Assembly: GCA_028551475.1 (NCBI GenBank)
Contig: CM052355.1
Span: forward strand, 2,542,001 to 2,606,000
From: Casuarina equisetifolia
Taxonomy: Eukaryota > Streptophyta > Magnoliopsida > Fagales > Casuarinaceae
Direction of reading: 5' to 3'
DNA: 64,000 nucleotides
Numbering within the stretch: position 1 is the first letter of the stretch; each line of letters begins with the position of its first letter. Under the pieces are notes generated by a model. That model saw only the letters and a list, made by a program, of their open reading frames with translations, was not told the origin of the DNA and made no database searches. The position numbers and the translations under genes were made by a program. Below are positions 37,164-48,716 of this stretch, piece by piece.

Positions 37164-38633
37164 TTTTGCTGCAAAAGAAATCCGGCGGCGAACACTAACA
37201 AAGCGAGCCGAATAGATGCGCTTTGGGCTTCCTTGAATTGAACAAGTGAAGATCAAGAGAGTTTTCTAAGAGAAGGACCCGTTTGGTTTGTTGTGGGAGT
37301 CAATAATCTCAGAATGTTGAAAGGAAATGGAGGAGAGGTGGCTCTTTATAGATGCCAGGAACTTAAACGTCAACCAGGGGCTATCTCCATGCAAAGGGTC
37401 TCCTCCGATACGGATGACTCTGACACGTTGGTTCCACGTCAAGGAATGAGACCCCCTCAGCATGTGCATCCTCCCCAGCTAGCTGTCAACTACTCAGGAG
37501 GAGATCTTGGACTGTACCAGTGTGAATCGTGGTTCACCATAATAAAATATTTATTCAAGTTTGTAGCCTTACTATGCGTTTATTCATCCTGTTTCTTAAT
37601 TTACACGTCACTTTTCTTCATTTCAGCTATTTACCTTTTAAGATTACTATGCATCTGTTTATTTAATTTTTATTCAAATGAAGTAATACCTTTCAAAATT
37701 TTCTTTTTCGATTTTTTTTTCAACATTGCAGTTGGGGATGTTCTTTCCGCAAATTTTCTCATGGTCACCATCTTTTGCCGTTTAGTTCACCTATGCCGCT
37801 CGTCACACTTAACAGTTATACCATTGGTGATGTTAATGCCTTTCACTGGGAATACGAAGATGTAATATAATATGCAATCGGGTTGCTATCATGAATTAAT
37901 CAACGGGCACATACTGAACGTGGGAGGCCTGAATGGATCACGTTATGTAGAAGTATGTCGGATTCTGGAAAACGTAACTGTTACTTAGTTTCTTCATAAA
38001 ATCCTGAAGTGAAAAGGTCCAAAATGGTGCTCTGTCTTCGTGTTGTGTACAAATTTAGCATGATCCTATAGAATCCACGTTGTCTATTTCGGAGCAATTT
38101 CTTCCTTGATATCATATTTTTTAAGGTGTATGGGATTCTTCATGCCCATTTGAGATGATCTTCACAAAGAAATAGTGAAAATTTGTCTTCTATTTAAAAC
38201 ACAGCATTTCGGTGTGCTCTAAAGTGGAGGAGAACAGAAAAAGTAGAATCTCGTCGTTTGAATTACCATGCTTTGAATCCAACAATTGCTTTTTATTCTT
38301 GCTCTATTGCTTACACCTTTGAACTAGGAAGGTGGTTGTTGTTAGTGGAGTACATGTGTAGAGAAATGCATTTCAAACAATAATAGCAACCCTTAATTGT
38401 ATTCCATAAAACTAAATCTTCTGGTACATAATCTATACATATATCATTGAAGTGTTGATGAATCCGACTTTAGGGGTAGGAGAGTATTTTTGAAGTTCTT
38501 GTAGGCAAGATGGGTGATGGTGAAGCAGTTGTCCACTTGGGTTGGCAAACATGATAAATTATCGTATGGCTTATTACAAAATGAGACACAAAAGCAAGCA
38601 AGTGGCTCCCTAGTTTTATTATGGACAGTTCAT

Positions 38634-40130
38634 CTATGACCTCTTTATGGGTGGATCGCAGTGATTTCGGTGTTCTTGTTGCATCATTTGGAGCTTTACT
38701 CGCGAACAGGATTGAACCATCTCACCTGCCAAAGGCACCACGGGAAGGTTGTCACAGTTGCATATCTCCACCATGAAGCCATCAGGGTCATGAAAGAAGA
38801 TCTGATCAACGTTGATCCCACCTTCGGTCACTGTAGCCCGCACATAGGGAATTCCCATCTCCTTTAGCTTCTTTTCAACCGTACCCATACTCTCACACTG
38901 TCCAGCAAGACCAATATGATCATCACAATTTTTCTCAAATAGCATATCAAGAATATTGATAATACACACAACTTTGGGATGTGAGCTGTTCAATCAAGGA
39001 GTGTTTATGTTATCGTCTTATCGTAAAATTAGTACCCAAGCATTACACTTTCTAGATAAGATTTGCATGACAATAATTCAGTCCTCACAAATTTGAGTAT
39101 TTAGCAAACATGGGCACCTACATAAATTTTGCGTTTTTGACGCAACAAATTGTTTTCCCCTTCATCTGCACACTCAAGAGAAAAATGGTAATTCCAAAAG
39201 CTAGCAAAAGTTGGAAGTACCTAGGACTAACTTGGTAGTGCAGGTCAAAGGAAATGGGCGTGCTTGGAATCTGGTACAAAAGAATGAGTTCTTGTTTTCC
39301 TTTTCCATCCATAAAGAACTTAATGCCAAAAAGAAATGTCTAGTATTTGTGTAGAAATTGGGTTTTGAAATGTTCTTAGTCCAAAGATAAAATCCCAAAC
39401 TTAGTGGCATAAATTTTCCAGTTTGCACCAACTATTTGTAGAACCTCTGATGACTCACAGCCAATCTGTTTGACTTTTGGTTAGCTTGATTCAAAAAGTT
39501 TGAAAAGAATACAATCGTAAGATTTGTACACTTTAAGAAAACGGTATTTTACTTTCATTCCTATTATATTTCAAATTACTTCTTGAAGCTTAGGAAATCA
39601 CCCAAAATTTTGCTCAAGCATCGAGTTCCCCGCCCCCCCTCTCCTCTTTTTCTGTAAAGTGTAATAGTGTTTTAATATTGTTCTTATATCTGCCTACCAA
39701 GAAACTCCAAAAAGACAATAGGAAAAAAAAGAGAGAGCTTGTTTTGCATTGAAAATTACTTGAAAGGAGATATGATTGTCCTTGGGATTAATCTTAGTCT
39801 TCTTTGGAGGCATGCTCTCTGGATCTTCTGATTTTAGTAAATGTATTCCAGTCCCGTGGCCAAATAGCCTGCATAAGAACACGTAGAAATTAAATTTCCA
39901 TCCGAAGAAAATTATCAACACGAATCCAGAAGAAAATTGTAGATTCTCAGTCTGCTCATGTGTATTGGAAGTTACCATGCCCCATGAAAGTTAAAAGAAC
40001 CCGGCCTCTTGATAGGGACAAACCCAAGAACATTCTGATAGAAGTTAATGGACTCCTCAACCGATCTGCACACAAGAGAGACGTGGTTCAAAGACTTGAG
40101 GTGCAGGGGGTTTCCCACGATGTCCTTCAT
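38634..40130 (-). CDS. Glyoxalase I-like (VOC family) protein, copy C, altered C-terminus
   Basis: Exons 39976-40130, 39760-39868 and 38634-38897 join in frame to 175 residues. Core motifs (LNHVSLV, DNHISFQ, DPDGFMVEIC) are intact. Exon 2 has one extra codon (MPPKK instead of MPKK), shared with copy D. The tail differs: after LQMMQQ the frame continues EHRNHCDPPIKRS. Read one frame over, the DNA gives ITAIHP and a stop, like the IPAIRP or IPAILP ends of copies A and D. An indel in the CAG tract has therefore shifted the frame. The TATA box position reads CTTTGTAGA (40312-40320) instead of CTTTATAGA. The gene may be expressed poorly or be drifting. Confidence 0.85.
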
Positions 40131-40311
40131 TTTTGCTGCAAAAGAAATCCTGTGGCCAAGAGAACAGTAACAAAGCGAACCGAATAGATGCTCTCTGGGC
40201 TTGAATTGAACCAGTGAAGACCAAGAGAGTTTTCCGAGAGAAGGACCCCCTTGGTTTGTTGCGGGAGTCAATGCTCTCAAAATGCTGTAAAGAAATGGAG
40301 GAGTGGTGGCT

Positions 40312-40320
40312 CTTTGTAGA
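40312..40320 (-). promoter_or_regulatory. Degenerate TATA box of glyoxalase copy C
   Basis: On the minus strand TCTACAAAG stands where copies A, B and D have TCTATAAAG, so the T needed for a TATA box is replaced by C. The flanking GAGCC and the start-codon distance (about 185 bp) are kept. Confidence 0.5.
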
Positions 40321-41479
40321 TGCCAGGGACTTCAGGTCAACCGCGGGCCAACGTTGTTATTTGTTCTTTTTTCCCTCGTCTTCCAATAGCTAGGGTGCCA
40401 CTCCGCCAGTTGCTAATTATTTTGATCCCTGAGTCACTATCTCAGACCTGCTGGTCTGCCATTGGTGTTTTTAATGCCTTTCAGTCGGATTACGAAGATG
40501 TAAACACAATATTCAATCAGGTTGACTTGATTAACAGGCGGGTGTAGATCGGGGGAGGCCCGCATGGATCATGCTGTGTAGAAGAATTCTTGGATTCTGG
40601 AAAACGTAACCTCTACTTGGTTTCTTCGTAAAATTCTGACATGAAAAGGTCTGAAATGCTGCTTTGTCTGTGTTGTGTACAAATTGACAGTATTCCATGG
40701 AATCCTCGTTGTCCCTATTCGAGCAATTTGTTCCATGACATCATATTTTTGAGTTGTGTATCGGATTTGAAACTGGGCATAACCTGAACTGGGCAGTTTC
40801 CGATATGTGAGTACGGATCACCCTTTTCCGCCTGTAATTTTGCGTATTTTGTAGTCCTTCTGGTCACATAAGTACTCCACGATATAAGACTCCTTTGATG
40901 AAATCACTATTTGGCTCGAAATCCACGGTGGATTAAACGGAAATCTCACTTGCGTCAATGTCACAGCTGAGACAGCACTTAAGAAGGAACTATCCAATCG
41001 TTACACGTCTTAACTTACATCGCATTCTTCCAAAGGATTTGGGATGCTCAGTTCTATATTCCGGACTGTTTGTCCCTCAACTATCATTCTTCAATGCAAC
41101 ACTAATTGAAATCTGCGCAGTTTACTGCCAGAGACGTCAACGTCGATGTGATAGTTTGGTGGACGTACGTTGGGACGAAAATAGGATTTCAGAGGAAACC
41201 GGCGTGCTCTAGGGTGGCATACAGATTATATGCGACAAGGGACGTGATCCTTGCCGATTAAATTTAAAGCCAAATCAACGCAAACGAGTGCAATAAAATT
41301 GGAACCCTACTTGAACCTTCATTTGTTCCTTTTAATGTCACATTCATTTTGATATGACATACGTCGGAAGTCTGTCACGGAGAGAATTTCCAGCACGAAA
41401 TAAACTTTATGACCTCACATGTTGAGACTACAGGTAAACCCATCAACAAATACATAGATTTAACGCTTCCACATGACAA

Positions 41480-42060
41480 GGATGTCTTGCCCACGCAGAT
41501 CCTTTCATGTCGTCTTCAGAAAAGTCGAAAATGGTTTGATTGTTGGACATAAGTTTAAGGCTAATGGTGTAGCTTCACAAATCTAGAAGGAAAGATTGCG
41601 TCAGAAGAAAGATAAGATTAATATAGAAAGCGTCAATTTAGAGTAAGATGATCAGAAAACGCCATATACACGATTTAGCTTCCTGTTCTGCCTGGTTATC
41701 CTGCTGGGGTGCTTTTAATCGTTTTCAGCAAGCAGTGTGTGATGAGACTGTTGGGTTCTCACAAAATCTTGGTACCACCATTTCTCATGTTTCGTTCTGA
41801 TATTTTTCTTTTCTTGTCTTCCCATGCTTTCAAGTTACACTCCTCAAGATACAGCCCTTTTTCACTCGTTTTATTACTTTTAAAATACCGATGAATATAT
41901 TTATACAATTTGGGCCGATGAAACCTCAGCTCAATGATCCGTGTATACAAATTTAAAGTCCTGTAGTTGACGCAGTGCGTTGCAATTGAGCCGTGGAACA
42001 TCCTCGAAACAAAATACCAATTTGTGTAAATAACTACACCCCCTATTATGAATAGACATC
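41480..42060. repeat. Array distal promoter block, copy 2
   Basis: Matches 29690-30130, 44030-44540, 49660-49880 and the sequence upstream of the pyrophosphatase gene at 54030-54445. Shared words include GATCCTTTCATGTC, CAGAAAACGCCATATA, TTCTGCCTGGTTATCC and TTGTGTCGTGGAACATCC. No gene follows it here, unlike at 54.6 kb. Confidence 0.6.
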
Positions 42061-43489
42061 CTCTAAATTTGAATTAGATATTGGGTGCTAGTTGGTGTTT
42101 GCTTGCTTTCTGGTCTACATGCCATTTTTTCTTTTCGGATGAATATGTAAGTTTATATATCTAAAAACAAACAAATTATAAAAGCTTAAAAGCATATTCC
42201 ATCAGTACAGTTCATCTAATAAAAAATTAAGTTTAGAGTCTTCTAACTATCACACAACAAACTAATTATTTTATCTTAAACTAGCTATAATTAGGATACA
42301 AACATGAAAGTGACCAACAAGGACTGCTCAAGTATTGAAAAATTCATGTATTAACTAGTGAAATGATAAAAAAAAAAAATTCAAATAAGGTAAGCAATAA
42401 AGACATGAAAACGACGTACGGACCAGTAATTTTGAAGTCAAATTTTCTGTTCCGTGGGAACAAATGTTTTCTCAATAATTACAATAGCGAAGTCAGGTTC
42501 TGTGATTTACTATTGACCAACGATATGTTCTTAGAGAATGAAAAGTCTTAAAAACCAAGTATTCTTCATTGATTAAGTATATACTATAAATCTTAGGTTC
42601 GGAATTGCTACAAATAGAATTGTCACTTGGTTCAGTAATAACCATCCGTTGCCCTATTTTAATGTTCAGTATTTACTATCGCCTGAAGTGAAAAGAGAAA
42701 GGAAAGAACTAAAAACTTCAGAAGGCAAAGAAGAGTAGAAAACCTCATAACAATCCAGACCTTTTGAGTTGGGTTTCATTCCCATCAAAACCTGATCGAG
42801 ATAAAAATAATGGAAAAAATAATGAACTTTGCTACACATTTCTATGCTTCTCCTTGTCAGCATACACTGCAGTTTGAGATAAGGCAATGGACGAATTGCA
42901 AAAAGCGATTAGGTCTTAAAAACGCAAGGGTATTTTTGGGGCGGGCTGGTGGCGGCGGCAACAAGAAATCTTTTCGTTTCCAAGTGCAAACCAGCTGCAG
43001 TTATTTTCATAAATAGCTAGGAAGAAGAAAAGAAATAAAGAAATAGAAAGCGGAAACCAAAGGGTCCTTCGTGGTTGGCAGCATGATTACCCACCAACAA
43101 GTGGGGGCCTAATTGTTTTTCATGCGGACAAGGTGTGTGTAAATTGGTAGATGTACCAGGACATATTTTATCTGAGGTTGATGATGGTGTTTGGGATAAA
43201 CGGTGAAGAGGGGTTGGGTCTCTTTCATCCTATTACAGGTACAATCTTTGTGTCCGAATATGCAAGAAAAGCATATTATGCGTTATAAAAGAGAAACAAT
43301 GCCGAATATTCGAACGATGAACTAACCTGTCCAGCTACGTTCAACCTCCAAGCCAAAAATGTGTACCATATGTGAAGCAAATTGCCCAATTTTCATACCT
43401 CGGAAGTACTTAATTACGTAATTGACTGCTCTGCAACATCTACACAAAGAGACAAATTTTGTTACAAAATAAATGGGGAGATGGTGGTT

Positions 43490-45160
43490 TTAAGTGTGTT
43501 CTCTCACAATGTTGCGCATGGCATTTTGTGAACAAATGGCTTTGAGGAAAGTGGGTCGGCCCAAGAGGTTAGAACAAGAAGTTGGAGCCGCTACACAAGA
43601 GGCAGCAACAATGGACCGGAAGGAGAGGGATCAAAATAAACTGCACAAGCACTTAAGAATGAACTGTCCAATCGTTATAGGTCTTTAATTTTCCCTCATC
43701 ATTCTTCCTAGTGTCTGGAATTGTCAGTTTATATCGGAACTACTTGTGCCCTCAACCATCACCCTTCAGTGCAACACTGATTGAAATTTGTGCAGTTTAC
43801 AACGAAAGACGTCAACGTCGATTTGTTACTTTACTGGACGTACGGTTGGGACGAAAATAGCATTTCAGAAGAAACCGGCGAGCAAGGGACGTGATTCTTG
43901 TCGATCAAACATACAGCAAATCAACGAAAACGTGTCCAATAAAATCGGAATCCTACTAGAACCTTCGTTTGAGACTGCAAGTGAACGGATCAACAAAATA
44001 CATAGATTAAACGTTTCCACGTGATAAAGTATATGTCTTGCTCACGCAGATCCTTTCATGTCATCTTCAGAAAAATCGAAAATGGTGCAAGCAAAGACTG
44101 CGTCAAAAGAAAGATATGATTAATATGGGAAACGCCATATACACGATTTAGCTTCCTGTTCTGCCTGGTTATCCTGGTGGCTTGCTTTTAATCATTTTGA
44201 GCAAGCAGTGCGTTGACGAGACTGTTTGGTTCTCACAAATATTGGTACCACCATTTCTCGTGTTTGGTTCTGATATTTTTCTTTTCTTGTTTTCTCATTC
44301 TTTGAAGTTACACTCCTCAGGATTTACAGCCCTTTTTACACTCGTTCTAGTGCTTTTGAAATACTAATGAATATATTTATACAATTTGAGCAGATGAAAT
44401 CTCAGCTCAATGATCCGTGTATACAAATTTATAGTCGTTTAGATGACGCAGTGGGTTGCAATTGTGTCGTGGAACATCCTCGAAAATCAATACCAGTTAT
44501 GAATAGGAATTAGATATACGGTGCTAGTTGGTGTTCGCGTGCTAGGCGTTGTACACGCCTTTAGTTCTCTTATTTTATTTTCTTTTTTCCTAAAACAAAA
44601 CTCACAGCAAAGTTGCCAATGTCCTGGATTGTAAAAAAATATCACTGATTTGGAATTCTAAATCCAGGAGAGAAGCATAAAAACCCTGGACAACAGGGAC
44701 GCTCAAACGAATTATTCTATATTCAACAATCAGCAAAAACCCCTCCTCTTTTTCTCTAAGGGCACATATTCCATTCACAAGCACAACAAGAAAAAAAAAA
44801 ATTGTTTGACCATGCATTTTTGGATGGAGAAACTAAAGGAGTATAAATTAATGCGCGAAGTAGAGTTTACATGCTGGTTTTGTTCATCGTTACAAAGTTG
44901 TAGTTAGGATGTCACACCCGAAAGTGACTAACAAGGACTGCCAAAGTATTGACAAAATCATGTATTAACTAGTGAAAAATGATAATTTCAAATGAGGTGA
45001 GAAATGAGGACATGAAACGACGTACGGACCCAAAATTTTGAAGACCAAATTTCTGTTCCACGAGAGCACATGTTTTCTCAATAATTACAATAGCAAAGAC
45101 AGCTCCAGTGGTTTACTATTGACCAAAAATATCTCCTTAGAGAATGAAAACTTTTAATCT
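43490..45160. repeat. Partial array unit without a glyoxalase gene
   Basis: Contains promoter-proximal sequence (43640-44030, matching 40975-41420), a distal block (44030-44540) and part of block 3 (44780-45160), in array order. No glyoxalase exon stands before it, so it is an incomplete unit. The plus frame at 43494-43688 has a basic RKVGRPKR stretch but shows no known domain that I can support. Confidence 0.55.
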
Positions 45161-45169
45161 CTTGAACAA

Positions 45170-45830
45170 GTTTAGTAATGACAAGAACCTATGATTAGCT
45201 TTTCAGGATATTTCCAAAGGAAAATTTAAAAAAAAAATCAAGTTTTATTTATTTATTATTGTTAAGAGAGGGCAAATCCCAATGAAAATGGCTTGCTAGA
45301 ATGATAAGAGAGTGCCTAAGTCTTTAGGGTCCAATGCAAGATGAAGAAGAGTAAAAATGGTTCCTGTTAGGGGATTAAATGCTTTGAAACATAATGTACT
45401 TGTGCCAAAAACAGATGTAGCCAAACGCTTCGAAACTTCGTTACCCCACGGTGAAAGCGTAATCTTTATTTGTCTTTCCTCCTGAACATTAAAGCATTTG
45501 TCTAGAACATCAAACTCGAGACTAGAGTAAGCGTGCTAGATAATAGGACTTTCCAATTTCTCAAGCATACGTGCAGGTAGTAGTATCAGTCAAGAAATTT
45601 GGTCATTTCAAGCACAATGATATATCAGTTTATTTTGTTATTCATATGAACCATATGAAGATACAAGGCTAGGAGACGTTTTCCATCTCATCGAACATAC
45701 TAAACAGTGCCGGTAGGTTCACACTCAATCTTCGAAATACGTATTGTGAGTTCGAATTTGAATATGTTTTTATTTTTCCAATTTTTGATCAATTTAAGGA
45801 TTTTTGAACGAAAGTTTATGAACTTTAGTC
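45170..45830. other. Intergenic sequence within the array
   Basis: No gene. A B-box-like word GAGTTCGAATTTG at 45751-45763, followed by a T-rich tail, hints at a decayed tRNA-derived element, but no clear A box could be placed. Confidence 0.35.
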
Positions 45831-46090
45831 TTTACAAATCCTCCCGTATATAATCTATACATATATAATTTATATTGAATGACAACTGCCATATAACTCT
45901 GACAAATCGAATAGTTGATAATCTGACTTTAGCATGGAAGAGTATTTTGAAGTACTAAGGATTGGACAATGAGGATGCAACTCTCAAGTTGGAAAACCGA
46001 GAAGTATCATATAGCTTATTATAAAATGAGACACACAAAGTAAGCAGGTAGCTTGCTGGTTTTATTATGGGACTCCATTTATGACCTCTT

Positions 46091-47162
46091 TTATGGGAGG
46101 ATTGCAGGGATCTCCTGCTGCTGCTGCATCATTTGAAGGTTCACACGCGAGCAGGATTGAGCCATCTCCCCTGCCAAAGGCACCACAGGAAGGTTGTCAC
46201 AGTTGCATATCTCCACCATGAAGCCATCTGGGTCATGGAAGAAGATTTGATCGACGTCGATCCCACCTTCGGACACCGTAGCCCGCACATAGGGAATTCC
46301 CATCTCCTTGAGCTTCTTTTCGACCGTACCCATACTCTCACACTGGCCACCAAGAACAATTTGATTATCAGAAAGTTTTCTCAAATAACATGTCCAGAAT
46401 ATTTATAATACACACAACTTTGGGATGTGGGTTGTTCGATCGTCAACATAGTAATGTTATCGGCTTAAAGTAAATCTATACTAAACTTGGTACCCAAGCA
46501 TTACTTTTGTTAGAGAAGATTTGCGTGACAATGTTTCGGCATTTAGCAAACATGAAACAGTGTCTCAATATTGTTTTTATATCTACCTCGATCTCTCGTT
46601 TGTCATTTTTTTTTTCCTTTATTGGTAAACTATCCAATGCACTTGTCCAAAATGTGATGTACTGCTTCACGTAATGCTTGTGTCCAAACCACCACTAGAA
46701 AACTAATTAAGATCGAATCGTAAAACATATGAAGAACCAAGAAAGACTAAAAAAGACAGTAAGAAAGAGAAAAGTCCTTATTTTGGAGTAAAAATTACTT
46801 GAAAAGAGATATGATTGTCCTTGGGATTAATCTTAGTCTTCTTCGGAGGCATGTTTTCTGGATCCTCTGATTTCAGTAAATGAATTCCAGTCCCGTGGCC
46901 AAATAGCCTACATAAACACGAAGAAATTAAATTTTCAACTGAGGAAAATTAATAACAAAATTCACAAGAAAGTGATAGATTCTAAGTCTGTTCATATGTA
47001 AAATTACCATGCCCCATGAAAGTTAAAAGAACCCGGCCTCTTGATAGAGACAAATCCAAGAACATTCTGATAGAAGTTAATGGACTCCTCAACCGATCTG
47101 CAGACGAGAGAGACGTGGTTCAAACATTTGAGATGCAGAGGGTTTCCGACGATGTCCTTCAT
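46091..47162 (-). CDS. Glyoxalase I-like (VOC family) protein, copy D
   Basis: Exons 47008-47162, 46799-46907 and 46091-46342 join in frame to 171 residues. Exon 2 carries the same extra proline codon as copy C (PENMPPKKTK), and both copies have HGTGIHLLKSEDPE, so C and D are sisters. Individual changes include LHLKCLNHVSLV (Ser to Cys) and GFVSIKRPG (Pro to Ser). The tail MMQQQQEIPAILP ends in the ancestral frame. Exon 2 of C and D ends CAA|GTAATT where A and B have CAG|GTAATT, a weaker donor. A TATA box lies at 47347-47355. Its promoter block carries a solo LTR about 1.1 kb upstream. Confidence 0.9.
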
Positions 47163-48247
47163 TTTTGCTGCAAAAGAAATCCGGCGGCCAAGAAAAGAGT
47201 AGGAAAGTGAGCCGAATTTATGCTCTTTGGGCTTTCTTGAACTTAGCAAGTGAAGACCAAGAGAGTTTCTAAGAGAAGGACTCCTTCGGTTTGTCGTGGG
47301 AGTCGATACTCTTAGAGCCCTGAGAAGAAATGGAAGGGTGGTGGCTCTTTATAGATGCCGGGAACTTTGTTGTATCAACCACGGGCGATGTCCAGGCTAC
47401 GGTCTCCAACACGGCTGACTCTGACGTGCTGGTTTTTTGCCCGCGGATCAGCACTACATGTGGATCCTCCAGAGCGTGGATGTCAACTGCTCAGGATGGT
47501 GATTCTTTATAAAAATATTTGTTCAAGTTTTTATCCTTACCATCCATTTGTACATCTTTTATCTTAATTCAACTTTAAACGTCCATTTTCTTCATTTCAG
47601 CTTTTTATCTTTTTTTTTGGTGATTTTTTTCTTTTGCTTTTTATCTTTTAAGATCGTTTTAAATCTCATCATCCAATATTTTTATTCTATTGGAATGATA
47701 CTTTCAAAGATCCAGTTTTAGATCTTTTTTTCTGCAGATTTTCGCATGCTCACAATTGTCTCGAGGTCACGGTGGTATTGAGGTTAAGTTTGCTTATGTC
47801 GCTCGTCCCTTTTCAGTGTTACACCAATAGCTCATAACTCATGATAGTGAAAGAGAAGTATAGATCCAGAGAAAGAAGGAACTGGTAATGGAAGAAGCTT
47901 AGGTATCTTTCCAAATTAGGATGTGATCGAGCATTCCTCTGCTAGTTATGAATAGTTCTAAAATTACTTATTTTTTATTTCAATAAAAATAATGCACAGA
48001 TAAGGCACTAGTTATGTTAATGCTTCTAGTATTATGGCAGATAGTATTTTGAGCTATTTAATTTTTGTGGAAAACATTTCGGATATAAAGTATTTATGAA
48101 CATGGAAGTATTTGTAGAAGCCACAACGAATCTTTCTCCCGGCAGCATTCCAGTCATATGCATTTAGGCTAGATTATCTCCATGACTTAACTAACAGGTA
48201 CATGTACGGCGTGGGAGGCCTCCATGCATCATGTTGTGGGCAGAAGT

Positions 48248-48716
48248 TGTTAGGTTCCTGTTAAAAGCTCTAGGAGCTAGGATCCAAGCAAGCACACCAA
48301 TAAGAACCACTATTACATGATTTCATGCAGAAATAAGAGATCTAGGCACACACATACAAGAGGAAGACACTGTTTTTGAGTGGTTCGGCCAAAGCATGCC
48401 TATGTCCACTGTTATCGTTTGTTGGCTCCTTCTCCTTCTTATTAGAAACAATATGGAGTATTACAAGCTACAAGCTCACTACCGGAGGAGCTGACTGGAT
48501 TGCTATAGTACCCGCGCAGCAGCAGCACACTGCTGTGCGGTCTCACTCTCTCTCCACAATCTCACGTTTCAAACTCATTTTTTCTCTCGTTCTTACCCAT
48601 TTAATCACCTAAGAAGGGTATTTACAATATTGCCCTTCTTCACCTATTCTAATTCAAATATCCTTAGGGGTTAGGAAAGTCATTTCACCTTCACTAAATA
48701 TTACAAATTCCAAACA
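48248..48716. mobile_element. Solo LTR inserted in the copy D promoter block
   Basis: The 469-bp element starts TGTTAGGTTCC and ends ATTCCAAACA, so the ends form the short inverted repeat TGTT...AACA. The 5-bp target duplication GAAGT flanks it (48243-48247 and 48717-48721). In copies B and C the homologous sequence is uninterrupted (GTAGAAGTATGTCGGATTC at 37948 and TAGAAGAATTCTTGGATTC at 40578), which proves an insertion. It has no internal region or second LTR. Confidence 0.85.

Noticed and set aside
43494..43688. Plus frame with RKVGRPKR as a DNA-binding or gag-like protein
   Set aside because: A single basic stretch is not enough. The frame lies in degenerate array sequence.
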